Below are positions 27,422 through 35,792 of a stretch of DNA of 64,000 bases, in pieces (the first letter of the stretch is position 1; each line of letters begins with the position of its first letter). The notes beneath the pieces are model-generated. The model saw nothing but the letters and a program-made list of their open reading frames with translations. It did not search any database and had not been told where the DNA came from. A program made the translations under genes and the position numbers. Origin of the DNA: Pseudomonas delhiensis (GTDB lineage Bacteria > Pseudomonadota > Gammaproteobacteria > Pseudomonadales > Pseudomonadaceae); NCBI RefSeq assembly GCF_900187975.1, contig NZ_FZPC01000003.1:124001-188000 (forward strand), given 5' to 3'.

Positions 27422-27452
27422 TTGCAACGGCTCTAGACTAAGGTCGTATAAA
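27422..27452 (+). promoter_or_regulatory. Possible cstA promoter
   Basis: TTGCAA (27422-27427) and TATAAA (27447-27452) resemble sigma-70 elements, with a long 19-bp spacer. They are about 70 bp upstream of cstA. Confidence 0.35.
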
Positions 27453-27519
27453 TGACTCGCCGGAAAGGACTAGAATTTTTCCTGCGAATTCTCGCCCTTC
27501 AACAGTCGGAAGCATCGCC

Positions 27520-29586
27520 ATGAACAATAACAACAGCCTGCTACGTCACATCGCCTGGGCGATAGTGGCGATAGTCGGTGCCTTTGCCTTAGGAGTCGTG
27601 GCCCTTCGCCGCGGCGAAGCCATCAACGCCTTGTGGATCGTGGTAGCGGCGGTCGCCATCTACCTCGTCGCCTACCGCTACTACAGCCTGTTCATCGCCG
27701 ACAAGGTGATGCAACTGGACCCCAACCGAGCCACCCCCGCGGTGCTCAACAACGACGGCCTGGACTACGTCCCGACCAACAAGCACATCCTCTTCGGTCA
27801 CCACTTCGCCGCCATCGCCGGCGCCGGCCCGCTGGTGGGCCCGGTGCTCGCCGCGCAGATGGGCTACCTGCCCGGCACCCTCTGGCTGATCGCCGGGGTG
27901 GTCCTGGCCGGCGCGGTGCAGGACTTCATGATCCTGTTCATCTCCAGCCGCCGCAACGGGCGCTCGCTGGGTGAACTGGTGCGCGAGGAAATGGGGCAGG
28001 TGGCGGGGACCATCGCCCTGTTCGGCGCCTTCCTGATCATGATCATCATCCTCGCGGTGCTCGCGCTGATCGTGGTGAAGGCCCTGGCGGAAAGCCCCTG
28101 GGGCATGTTCACGGTGATGGCCACCATCCCGATCGCGATCCTCATGGGCGTGTACATGCGCTACATCCGCCCGGGCCGCATCGGCGAGATCTCGGTGGTC
28201 GGCGTGGCCCTGCTGCTGGGCTCCATCTGGCTCGGCGGGCAGGTCGCGGCCAGCCCCGAGTGGGCGCCGGTGTTCACCTTCCACGGCGTGCAGATCGTCT
28301 GGATGCTGATCGGCTACGGCGCCATCGCCTCGGTGCTGCCGGTGTGGCTGCTGCTGGCCCCGCGCGACTACCTGTCGACCTTCCTGAAGATCGGCACCAT
28401 TGTCGCGCTGGCCATCGGCATCCTGATCGTCATGCCGGAGCTGAAGATGCCGGCCCTGACCCAGTTCACCGACGGCACCGGCCCGGTGTGGAAGGGCAGC
28501 CTGTTCCCCTTCCTGTTCATCACCATCGCCTGTGGCGCCGTGTCCGGCTTCCACGCGCTGATCTCCTCGGGCACCACGCCCAAGCTGCTCAACCGCGAGC
28601 CCGACGCCCGCTACATCGGCTACGGTGGCATGCTGATGGAATCCTTCGTGGCGATCATGGCCATGGTCGCCGCCTCGGTGATCGAGCCGGGCATCTACTT
28701 CGCCATGAACAGCCCGCCGGCGGTGGTCGGCACCGACGTCGCCGCGGTGGCCGCGACCGTTAGCGGCTGGGGCTTCGCCATCACCCCGGAAATGCTCACC
28801 CAGACCGCCAAGGACATCGGCGAGACCACCATCCTGGCCCGCGCCGGCGGCGCCCCGACCCTGGCCGTGGGCATTGCCCACATCCTCCACCAGGTGCTGC
28901 CGGGCGAAAACACCATGGCCTTCTGGTACCACTTCGCGATCCTCTTCGAGGCGCTGTTCATCCTCACCGCGGTGGACGCCGGCACCCGCGCCGGGCGCTT
29001 CATGCTGCAGGACCTGCTGGGCAACTTCGTCCCGTCGCTGAAGAAGACCGACTCCTGGGGCGCCAACATCGTCGGCACCGGCGGCTGCGTGGCGCTGTGG
29101 GGCTGGCTGCTGTACCAGGGCGTGGTCGACCCGCTGGGCGGCATCAACACCCTGTGGCCGCTGTTCGGCATCTCCAACCAGATGCTCGCCGGCATCGCCC
29201 TGATGCTCGCCACCGTGGTGCTGATCAAGATGAAGCGCCAGCAGTACGTGTGGGTCACCGCGCTGCCGGCGGCCTGGCTGCTGATCTGCACCAGCGCCGC
29301 GGGCCTGATCAAGATCTTCGACGGCAACCCGGCGGTGGGCTTCGTCGCCCTGGCGCAGAAGTACGGCGCGGCGCTGGACGCCGGCCAGGTCCTGGCCCCG
29401 GCCAAGGACCTCGCCCAGGTCAAGACCGTGATGCTCAACGCCTACATCAACGCCGGCCTCACCGTGCTCTTCCTGCTGGTGGTGTTCAGCGTGCTGGTGT
29501 ATTCCATCAAGGTCGGCGCCAAGGCCTGGACCAAGAAGGAGCGCACCGACAAGGAAGCGCCGTTCCAGCCCATTCCCGAGGCCTGA
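27520..29586 (+). CDS. cstA: CstA-family carbon starvation/pyruvate transporter
   Basis: 688-residue membrane protein with about 16-18 helices. The CstA core is plain (TNKHILFGHHFAAIAGAGPLVGP, ISSGTTPKLLNREPDARYIGYGGMLMESF). E. coli relatives import pyruvate or peptides during carbon limitation. The small YbdD gene follows 15 bp later, the usual pairing. The first codons after ATG read AAC AAT AAC AAC AGC, an A-R-N run typical of Hfq/Crc targets, so translation is probably under catabolite repression. Confidence 0.93.
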   Translation: MNNNNSLLRHIAWAIVAIVGAFALGVVALRRGEAINALWIVVAAVAIYLVAYRYYSLFIADKVMQLDPNRATPAVLNNDGLDYVPTNKHILFGHHFAAIAGAGPLVGPVLAAQMGYLPGTLWLIAGVVLAGAVQDFMILFISSRRNGRSLGELVREEMGQVAGTIALFGAFLIMIIILAVLALIVVKALAESPWGMFTVMATIPIAILMGVYMRYIRPGRIGEISVVGVALLLGSIWLGGQVAASPEWAPVFTFHGVQIVWMLIGYGAIASVLPVWLLLAPRDYLSTFLKIGTIVALAIGILIVMPELKMPALTQFTDGTGPVWKGSLFPFLFITIACGAVSGFHALISSGTTPKLLNREPDARYIGYGGMLMESFVAIMAMVAASVIEPGIYFAMNSPPAVVGTDVAAVAATVSGWGFAITPEMLTQTAKDIGETTILARAGGAPTLAVGIAHILHQVLPGENTMAFWYHFAILFEALFILTAVDAGTRAGRFMLQDLLGNFVPSLKKTDSWGANIVGTGGCVALWGWLLYQGVVDPLGGINTLWPLFGISNQMLAGIALMLATVVLIKMKRQQYVWVTALPAAWLLICTSAAGLIKIFDGNPAVGFVALAQKYGAALDAGQVLAPAKDLAQVKTVMLNAYINAGLTVLFLLVVFSVLVYSIKVGAKAWTKKERTDKEAPFQPIPEA
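27523..27537 (+). promoter_or_regulatory. Putative Hfq/Crc (ARN) site at the start of cstA
   Basis: AACAATAACAACAGC comprises five consecutive A-R-N triplets and includes the AANAANAA consensus of Pseudomonas Crc/Hfq targets. Its position right after the start codon is ideal for blocking ribosome loading. Confidence 0.55.
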
Positions 29587-29601
29587 GGCAGGAGGTGACA
29601 C

Positions 29602-29805
29602 GTGTTCAATGACCTCAGCCGCATGGGCAAGTACCTCGGGCAGGCCGCCAGGATGCTGGTGGGCATGCCCGACTACGACACCTATGTCGAGCACATGCGC
29701 AACAAGCACCCGGACAAGCCGGTGATGAGCTACGAGGAATTCTTCCGCGAACGCCAGGAGGCACGCTACGGCGGCGGCAAGGGTCGGCCGATCCGTTGCT
29801 GCTGA
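29602..29805 (+). CDS. YbdD-family (DUF466) CstA partner
   Basis: 67-residue protein of the YbdD/YjiX family ([30 protein letters not shown] is the conserved core). It begins with GTG after a near-perfect GGAGGTGA, 15 bp behind cstA, and ends in CC. Family members accompany CstA/BtsT transporters and appear to be required for transport. A terminator follows. Confidence 0.92.
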   Translation: MFNDLSRMGKYLGQAARMLVGMPDYDTYVEHMRNKHPDKPVMSYEEFFRERQEARYGGGKGRPIRCC

Positions 29806-29829
29806 AGCCGCGGATGGGTGTATAAACGG

Positions 29830-29857
29830 ACGGGCCGCCTGCGGGCGGCCCGTTTTC
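29830..29857 (+). terminator. Rho-independent terminator of cstA-ybdD
   Basis: ACGGGCCGCC-TGCG-GGCGGCCCGT forms a 10-bp stem followed by TTTTC. It sits between the DUF466 gene and the GTPase gene. Confidence 0.88.
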
Positions 29858-29878
29858 ATTCCTGCCTGGAACCTGCCC

Positions 29879-30868
29879 ATGAGTGATTCCCAACAACCCG
29901 CGCAGATCCCGGTGACCGTGCTCACCGGCTTCCTCGGCGCCGGCAAGACCACCCTGCTGCGCCACATCCTGCAGGCCGAGCACGGCCTGAAGATCGCGGT
30001 GATCGAGAACGAATTCAGCGACACCCCCATCGACGGCCAGTTGCTGGGCGATGCCCCGGCGCAGGTCGTGACGCTGTCCAACGGCTGCGTCTGCTGCACC
30101 ATCAACAACGACCTGGAGCGTTCGCTGTACCTGCTGCTGGAGCAGCGCGACAGCGGCGAGATCGCCTTCGACCGCCTGGTGATCGAATGCACGGGCCTGG
30201 CCGACCCGGCGCCGGTGGCGCAGACCTTCTTCGTCGACGAGACGCTGCGCGAGCGCTACCTGCTCGACGGCATCATCACCCTGGTGGACGCCGCCAACGC
30301 CGATCGCCACCTGCAGGAAGCCATCGCCCAGGCCCAGGTCGGCTTCGGCGACCGCATCCTGGTGAGCAAGCGCGACCTGGTCAGCGCCGAGCAGTACCAG
30401 GCCCTGGCCGAGCGCCTGCAGCGCATCAACCGCCGCGCCGAGCTGCACCCGGTGGACCATGGGGTGATCGACCTCGGGCGCCTGCTCGACGTGCGCGGCT
30501 TCAACCTCAACGCCGACGTCGGCCTGCGCCCGCTGCAGCCGCTGCGCCCGGTGACGGCCAGCGACGACCGCATCCGCACCCTGGTGCTGCGCAGCGACAA
30601 GGCGCTGAGCATCGAGCGCCTGAGCGAGTTCATGGACGACCTGCTGCAATGGCACGGCAACTCGCTGCTGCGCTACAAGGGCGTGCTGAACATCGAGGGC
30701 GAGGAACGCCGCCTGGTGTTCCAGGGCGTGCTGCGCCTGTACGGCTTCGACTGGGACACGCCCTGGGGCGAGGACGCGCGCGAGAGCGTGATCGTGTTCA
30801 TCGGCGACAACCTGCCGGAGGAGCAGATCCGCCAGGGGTTCGAGGCGATCACCGGCGTCGCACCGTAG
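29879..30868 (+). CDS. COG0523/YjiA-type GTPase (CobW family)
   Basis: 329-residue metal-handling GTPase. Walker A is GFLGAGKTT (17-25), the metal-binding motif is C70-V-C72-C73, and ECTGLADP forms the Walker B/switch region. The base-recognition motif is SKRD instead of NKxD. A C-terminal CobW_C domain is complete. Such proteins act as zinc or nickel chaperones or cofactor-insertion factors. No Zur box is visible. It follows cstA-ybdD as in P. aeruginosa. Confidence 0.9.
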   Translation: MSDSQQPAQIPVTVLTGFLGAGKTTLLRHILQAEHGLKIAVIENEFSDTPIDGQLLGDAPAQVVTLSNGCVCCTINNDLERSLYLLLEQRDSGEIAFDRLVIECTGLADPAPVAQTFFVDETLRERYLLDGIITLVDAANADRHLQEAIAQAQVGFGDRILVSKRDLVSAEQYQALAERLQRINRRAELHPVDHGVIDLGRLLDVRGFNLNADVGLRPLQPLRPVTASDDRIRTLVLRSDKALSIERLSEFMDDLLQWHGNSLLRYKGVLNIEGEERRLVFQGVLRLYGFDWDTPWGEDARESVIVFIGDNLPEEQIRQGFEAITGVAP

Positions 30869-31200
30869 GGCGAATAACCGTTCGCGGTTATCCGCCGCCC
30901 GGCCGGAACACCGGTGCTCGGGGACAACGGCGGATAACGCTGTAGGCGTTATGCGCCCTACGTCGCTGCTCTTGTAGGCGCGAGCTTGCTCGCGAATGGT
31001 GTTTACCTTTGGCGTAGGTGCGTTGGATGGGCTCCGCTCCCTCTCCCTAACCCTCTCCCTGAAGGGAGAGGGGACCGTTGGGCAGATGCTGATGTTCTGG
31101 AGTCAGCCGGCTAGCACTGTGACTGCCGGCTGAAACCAAGCTTCCTCTCGGCACGGACAAGCCCCCTCTCCCTTCAGGGAGAGGGCTGGGGAGAGGGCGC
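30866..31200. repeat. REP cluster after the GTPase gene
   Basis: Gene-free stretch. It contains TAGGGCGAATAACCG...CGGTTATCCGCC (30866-30897), GGCGGATAACG...CGTTATGCGCC (30931-30963), a degenerate GCGCGAGCTTGCTCGCG unit near 30978, and two CTCTCCCTGAAGGGAGAGG-type hairpins (near 31053-31073 and 31165-31199). The GTPase stop codon is within the first unit. Confidence 0.82.
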
Positions 31201-31222
31201 TCTTCAGCTCCTCATCCTCCTC

Positions 31223-31251
31223 AAAAAGAAACGCCCGGCATTCACCGGGCG
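31223..31251 (-). terminator. Rho-independent terminator of the APC permease gene
   Basis: On the minus strand CGCCCGG-TGAATG-CCGGGCG is followed by TTTCTTTTT. It lies about 20 bp after the permease stop codon. Confidence 0.9.
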
Positions 31252-31272
31252 CTCTCCTTCAACTATCCAGCC

Positions 31273-32760
31273 TCAGTGCCGCGCCAGCTTCCAGGCATCC
31301 CCGGCCGGCGCGGTGCCCTTGTCGTAGGGCTTGAACACCGTCATGTACACCAGCCCCACGGCGATCACGATGGCGCCCACCAGGATGATCCCGTAGTTGA
31401 TGTACCAGGGCGCGTCCGGGGTGCGCGGCCAGGACATGTTGACGATCGCCAGCAGACCGTAGGCCTGGGCGGCGATGTTCACCGGCCAGCCCCACTTGCC
31501 CAGGGTGAAGGCGCCGCTGGGCTTCCAGCCGCGCAGGCGGGCGAACAGGGCGGCGCCGACGATCATCTGGAAGGCCAGGTAGATGCCGATGGCGGCGAAG
31601 CTGACCACGGTGCCGATGGCGTTCTGCAGGTAGAAGCCGATGCAGACGATGGCCGCCGGGATCACCCCGCACACCACCAGGGCGGCGGTGGGCACGTGGG
31701 TGTTGGGCGACAGGCGCTGCAGCAGGCGGCTGCCCATGACCATCTCGTCACGGGCGTAGGAGTACAGCAGGCGGCTGGCGGCGGCCTGCAGGCTGAGCAC
31801 GCAGGAGACGAAGGACACCAGGATCACCAGCATCACCAGGCGCGCGCCGAGCGGGCCGAAGGCGCCGTCGAAGATGGTGGTCATGGGGTCCTTGTCGGCG
31901 CCGGAGATCACCGCGCCTATGTCCGGCACCGCGAGGATCAGCGCCAGGGCGGCGAACATCGAGGCGCCGCCGCCGATCCAGATGGTCATGCGCATGGCCT
32001 TGGGAATGCGCCGGCTGGGGTTCGGGGTTTCCTCGGCGACGTCGCCGCAGGCCTCGAAGCCGTAGTAGAGGAACATGCCGGCCAGGGAGGCGGTGAGGAA
32101 CGCCGGCCAGTAGGCGCCGTCGATGCGGATGTCGAAGGTGTCGAACAGCACCGAGATCGGCTGGTGGCGTTCGAACACCAGCAGGTAGCCGCCGATGACG
32201 ATGGCGCCGATCAGCTCGCAGAGGAAGCCGAACATGGCCACCCGCGCCAGCAGCTTGGTGCCGCTGAGGTTGAGCAGGGTGGCGACCAGGGTCAGGCCCA
32301 GGCCGATCAGGGTGTTGGTCGCCGGGTCGGCCTCGAAGCCGAGCAGCGTGGTGACGTAGGGGCCGGCGCCCAGGGCCACCGCGGCGATGGTCACGCACAG
32401 CGACACCGAGTAGATCCAGCCGACCATCCAGGCCCAGCGCTTGCCCACCAGGCGCCGGGCCCAGGGGTACACGCCGCCGGAGATCGGGAACTGCGAGACC
32501 ACCTCGCAGAAGATCAGGCACACCAGCATCTGCCCCAGGCCCACCAGCAGGTACGACCAGAACATCGGCGGCCCGCCCGCGGCCAGGCACAGGCCGAAGA
32601 TGCTGTACACGCCGACCACCGGCGAAAGGTAGGTGAAGCCCAGGGCGAAGTTCTGCCACAGGCTCATGCTGCGTTCGAAGTTGGAGGAATAGCCCAGCGC
32701 GCGGAGCTGTTCCGCGTCGCGGTCGACCGGGGCGAGACCGGGTTGGATCGGACTGTTCAT
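31273..32760 (-). CDS. APC-superfamily amino acid/amine permease
   Basis: 495-residue permease with about 12-13 helices. The N-terminal FALGFTYLSPVVGVYSIFG and the GFEACGDVAEETPNPSRRIPKAM loop are typical of APC transporters of the GABA/polyamine type. It is the downstream-most gene of the amine cluster and probably imports its substrate. Start MNSPIQPG at 32760, preceded by AGGA. The leader contains AACAATAA (32763-32770), an AANAANAA-type Crc/Hfq site between that AGGA and the start codon. Confidence 0.88.
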   Translation of the reverse strand: MNSPIQPGLAPVDRDAEQLRALGYSSNFERSMSLWQNFALGFTYLSPVVGVYSIFGLCLAAGGPPMFWSYLLVGLGQMLVCLIFCEVVSQFPISGGVYPWARRLVGKRWAWMVGWIYSVSLCVTIAAVALGAGPYVTTLLGFEADPATNTLIGLGLTLVATLLNLSGTKLLARVAMFGFLCELIGAIVIGGYLLVFERHQPISVLFDTFDIRIDGAYWPAFLTASLAGMFLYYGFEACGDVAEETPNPSRRIPKAMRMTIWIGGGASMFAALALILAVPDIGAVISGADKDPMTTIFDGAFGPLGARLVMLVILVSFVSCVLSLQAAASRLLYSYARDEMVMGSRLLQRLSPNTHVPTAALVVCGVIPAAIVCIGFYLQNAIGTVVSFAAIGIYLAFQMIVGAALFARLRGWKPSGAFTLGKWGWPVNIAAQAYGLLAIVNMSWPRTPDAPWYINYGIILVGAIVIAVGLVYMTVFKPYDKGTAPAGDAWKLARH

Positions 32761-33110
32761 CGTTATTGTTCCTGTATGGCTATGCACGTCGGCATCGAAC
32801 AGATGGATCGGGACTGGGAGCCCGCTGCCCACGGCGCGTGGCGGCAGCGGTGAAGACCGGGGCGGCCGGGCCGGGGTAACAGCGGCGGCCGCCTGCGTGG
32901 AGCAAGCACAGCCTATGCCATATTACATATGATTTAAAATGTTTTATTGGGCTCTCTTCTCGGGAAGGTGGGAAGGCTGGAGCTAGAGCGGTGGGCTCCT
33001 GGGCGCTATGGCCCGGGTGACAGGGCCGCCAGGGCTGTTCAGCGCCCTGGCGGGGAACGGAAATGGGGCGGAGTAACGCCGCACTGCTCCCATAAGGAGC
33101 ACCGCCGGGC
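32761..33110. promoter_or_regulatory. Region between the Cache gene and the permease gene
   Basis: 350 bp. An AT-rich block (about 32915-32950, with CATATTACATATG) likely holds the permease promoter. A 10-bp perfect hairpin (CCGCCAGGGC/GCCCTGGCGG) at 33026-33053 follows the Cache gene stop and may end that transcript, though without a T-run. No gene seen. Confidence 0.5.
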
Positions 33111-33854
33111 TCAGGCCGCGCGGTGGCGCTTCTCCGGCAGTTGCACCAGGGTCCAGTGCGCGGACTGCTCGGCCAGGTTGGCGCGCTGGCAGCGGGCGTC
33201 GGTGGCCAGCCCCAGGCTGGCTATCTCGCCGGCGATGAAGTTGGCGGTGTTGGCCGCCACCACCCGGCCCTCGCCGCTGAGGATCAGCGCCTCGTGTTCC
33301 AGGCGCATGAGCTTGGCGGTGACCACCCGCTCGAAGCGGTTCAGCGCGATGTCCGCGGCGGCCACGCCGAGGAAGCGCCCTTCCAGCAGCAGCGGGCGGG
33401 AGAAGGTGAGGATGTACATGTCCTGGCCGTAGAGGTCGACGTAGGGGCCGACCACGCTGCTGCGCCCGCTGTCGCGGGGGATGGCGAACCAGGGCATGGC
33501 GCAGTAGTCGTAGAAGTTCTCGCTGCGCCGGTTGAAGTTCAGGCTCAGCGGCATGCTGCGCCCGCCGGCGCCCAGCTGGCGCCACTCCAGGTACATCTCC
33601 TGGTCGCGCAGCACGCCCGGTTGCAGCACCACGCCACAGCCCTGCAGGCAGGCGCCGGGCTGCGTCAGGCAACCCTCGATCAGCGGTCGCAGGCTGGCCA
33701 GGTCGGCGGAGTCGACGGGCCCGCCGTCGGCATCGCGCCAGATGCTGTCGATGGCGTTGGCCAGGGTGTCGATCTGGGCAAAGATGTTACCGATCGATAC
33801 GTCGATGCGCTGGGCGCATTCATTGAGTTCGTCGTTGCGTAGCGCGCACGCCAT
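33111..33854 (-). CDS. Soluble Cache/PDC sensor-domain protein
   Basis: 247 residues with the features of a Cache (PDC) ligand-binding domain: an N-terminal helix, then LEWRQLG..., PWFAIPRDSGRSSVVGPYVDLYGQDMYILTFSRPLL and GRFLGVAAADIALNRFERVV. Unusually it has neither signal peptide nor membrane helices nor an output domain, so it would be a cytoplasmic sensor or binding protein. Start MACALRND at 33854 with AGAGG upstream. It lies between the GntR regulator and the permease of the amine cluster, which suggests a role in sensing that substrate. Confidence 0.72.
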   Translation of the reverse strand: MACALRNDELNECAQRIDVSIGNIFAQIDTLANAIDSIWRDADGGPVDSADLASLRPLIEGCLTQPGACLQGCGVVLQPGVLRDQEMYLEWRQLGAGGRSMPLSLNFNRRSENFYDYCAMPWFAIPRDSGRSSVVGPYVDLYGQDMYILTFSRPLLLEGRFLGVAAADIALNRFERVVTAKLMRLEHEALILSGEGRVVAANTANFIAGEIASLGLATDARCQRANLAEQSAHWTLVQLPEKRHRAA

Positions 33855-34197
33855 GGCCTGTGCCTCTTGTTATAGCTTGCTTGTATGGGGAAGGACCGGC
33901 CCCTGCCGAGGATAAAAATCCTAAAGCAGAGGTTTGTGGGTGAAAATGAGGGCAAGGGCTGTGCCAACTGGTCGTTCGCGGGGGCATGGCGGTGAAGAAT
34001 GTTCGCCCTGCCTCACGCGGGCCCTGCCCGCGATTCGCGCGCAGGGCGCGCTCCTACAAGGGAATGCCCGGGGGGTGTAGGGCGCATAACCGTTCGCGGT
34101 TATCCGCCGTCGGCCGATGCACCGGTGCCCGGGGCTGCGGCGGATAACGCCGTAGGCGTTATGCGCCCTACGGGTATGGGGAACGCCGTTGGGGTGG
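33855..34197. repeat. REP-containing gap between regulator and Cache gene
   Basis: 343 bp without a gene. About 34015-34060 has part of the long GGGCCCTGCCCGCGATTCGC inverted unit. About 34077-34170 has a head-to-head pair of GGGCGCATAACCG...CGGTTATCCGCC and GGCGGATAACGCCG...CGTTATGCGCC units. The part next to the Cache gene presumably carries its promoter, but I see no clear elements. Confidence 0.72.
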
Positions 34198-34947
34198 CTA
34201 GGGCTCTTCCTGGGCCAGCAGCTCAAGCTTCATGTCGATCAGGCGCTTGATGCCGCGGTTGACGTGGGCCTCGACCATGGCGCCGGCCAGGTTCGGGTCG
34301 CCGGCGACTATCGCCTCGCGGATCGCCGTGTGTTCCTGCTGGATGGTTTCCACGCCGGGGGCGCCGGGCACCGGCAGCCAGAGCAGTTCGCCGATCTCCG
34401 CCTGCAGGCGGATTTCCGCGTGGGTGAGGCGCACCGACTGCGAGGCCACGGCGATCTCGATGTGGAAGCGCGCGTCGGCGCGGCGGCGTTCGTGGCGGGT
34501 GGCGGCCTTGCCCAGGGCTTCGATGTACTGCGCCAGGTGCTGGTGGTGCTCGCGGGAGGCGCGCCGGGCGGCCAGGCGTGCGGCGGTGCCGGAAATGGCG
34601 ATGTGTTCGTCGCAGAGGTCGCGCAGGTCGATGGTGCTCAGCTCGTCGAGGCGGCTCAAGACGATCTCCGCGGGTATTTCCTCGATGGCGCGGATGAAGC
34701 TGCCGCCGTTGCGCCCGCGGCGGGTCTCGATGACGCCGCGCTGGCGCAGGTAGGCCAGGGCTTCGCGGAGGGTCACGGTGGCGACGCCGAACTGCATGGC
34801 CAGCTCGGTCTCGCTGGGCAGTTGCTGGCCCTCGGCGAACAGGCCGAGATCGATGGCGTCCATCAGCCGGCGCACGACCTCTTCGGTGCGGCCTTCCTGG
34901 CGCAGGCGGATGAACGGGCCGGGAGCGGTGGGTGAGGATCCATTCAT
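34198..34947 (-). CDS. GntR-family regulator, FadR/FCD subfamily
   Basis: 249-residue transcription factor. The N-terminal winged helix-turn-helix (LPSETELAMQFGVATVTLREALAYLRQRGVI) is followed by an all-helical FCD ligand domain with the metal/ligand residues D-x3-R in RADARFHIEIA and the C-terminal histidines (EAHVNRG). Start MNGSSPTAP at 34947. It is the obvious local regulator of the surrounding amine-catabolic genes and probably also of itself, since a shared motif lies in its promoter. Confidence 0.9.
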   Translation of the reverse strand: MNGSSPTAPGPFIRLRQEGRTEEVVRRLMDAIDLGLFAEGQQLPSETELAMQFGVATVTLREALAYLRQRGVIETRRGRNGGSFIRAIEEIPAEIVLSRLDELSTIDLRDLCDEHIAISGTAARLAARRASREHHQHLAQYIEALGKAATRHERRRADARFHIEIAVASQSVRLTHAEIRLQAEIGELLWLPVPGAPGVETIQQEHTAIREAIVAGDPNLAGAMVEAHVNRGIKRLIDMKLELLAQEEP

Positions 34948-35028
34948 GCTGCGGTACGGCCGCGGCGTGGAGGGCGCGCCGGAGCCAGAACTCCTGTAAG
35001 GGCCGGAAGGGGTGAGGGGCTGGCGCAG

Positions 35029-35040
35029 TATAACCTCATA
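35029..35040. promoter_or_regulatory. Candidate GntR operator in its own promoter
   Basis: TATAACCTCATA fits TAT-N4-TCATA, the pattern shared with sites at 41074-41085 (TATGGTTTCATA) and 44157-44168 (TATGGTCTCATA on the minus strand). It lies about 80 bp upstream of the regulator start. Confidence 0.45.
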
Positions 35041-35061
35041 CTCAGAGTTCAATGTAGAAAG

Positions 35062-35083
35062 CGGCCGCCCCACGGGGCGGCCG
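35062..35083. terminator. Hairpin after the solute-binding protein gene
   Basis: CGGCCGCCCC/GGGGCGGCCG forms a strong stem less than 20 bp past the stop codon, with short T/A runs on both sides (CTTTC on the minus strand, TTT on the plus). Probably terminates the synthetase operon. Confidence 0.65.
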
Positions 35084-35099
35084 TTTGCCGCGGTATGTT

Positions 35100-35792
35100 T
35101 CAGAAGGGGTAGGCGAGGCTCGGCATCCAGCGCTGCCAGATGCGTTGCAGCTCGCCGTCGGCCTTCAGCGCCGCCAGGGCGCTGTCCACCTCGTCCAGCC
35201 ACTGTCCCTGGCCGCGCTTCACCGCGATGCCCCAGCGGTTGTGGGTGGGCACGCTGAAGCCGATGGCCAGGTCGGGCTCCTCGGCCAGCGGCACCAGCGC
35301 CACGTCGTCGTCCACCAGGGCGTCGATGCGGCCGTCGCGCAGGGCCTGGACCATGTCGCCGAGCACGTCGTCGGTGTCGCCGCCGAAGGGCACGGTGATG
35401 CAGCCTTCGAAGGTTTCCGCCAGGGCCATGTTGAGGCTGTCGGCGATCGCCCCGACGCGCTTGCCGACCAGGTCGGCCGGGCTGCGCACCAGGCTGCCGT
35501 GCAGCACCATCACCGCCTCGTCGAACACCGCGTAGGGCGCGGTGAAGTCGGCGAGGGTCAGGCGGTAGTTGGAGATGCCCTGGCCGCACAGCAGGATGTC
35601 GGCGTCGCCGGCCTGCAGCGCCGGGTAGAAGTCCGCCCAGTTGCGGTAGACGAACTGCGCCTCGCGGCCCAGGCGCGCGGCCAGGGCGCGGGCGACGTCG
35701 GACTCGTAGCCGTGGCGGTAGCCCTCGGCGTCCTTGTGGAACAGCGGCGGGGCCGGCAGGTCGGCGCAGAGAACGCGCAATACGCCGCTCAT
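35100..35792 (-). CDS. Solute-binding-protein-like protein without signal peptide
   Basis: 230-residue protein of the SBP_bac_3 amino-acid-binding fold (GYESDVARALAARLGREAQFVYRNWADFYPALQAGDADILLCG, then LVGKRVGAIADS). It begins directly at the first beta strand (MSGVLRVLCADLP) with no signal peptide, and its ATG 35792 overlaps the synthetase stop by four bases (ATGA). It is therefore probably cytoplasmic and tightly coupled to the synthetase. A role as a sensor or allosteric partner is inference; no ABC permease genes are near. Confidence 0.8.
   Translation of the reverse strand: MSGVLRVLCADLPAPPLFHKDAEGYRHGYESDVARALAARLGREAQFVYRNWADFYPALQAGDADILLCGQGISNYRLTLADFTAPYAVFDEAVMVLHGSLVRSPADLVGKRVGAIADSLNMALAETFEGCITVPFGGDTDDVLGDMVQALRDGRIDALVDDDVALVPLAEEPDLAIGFSVPTHNRWGIAVKRGQGQWLDEVDSALAALKADGELQRIWQRWMPSLAYPF

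Noticed and set aside
27589-30192. A long open frame antisense to cstA, ybdD and the GTPase gene
   Set aside because: Composition rich in His, Gly, Glu and Gln is typical of GC shadow frames, and three well-recognised genes plus a terminator lie on the other strand.
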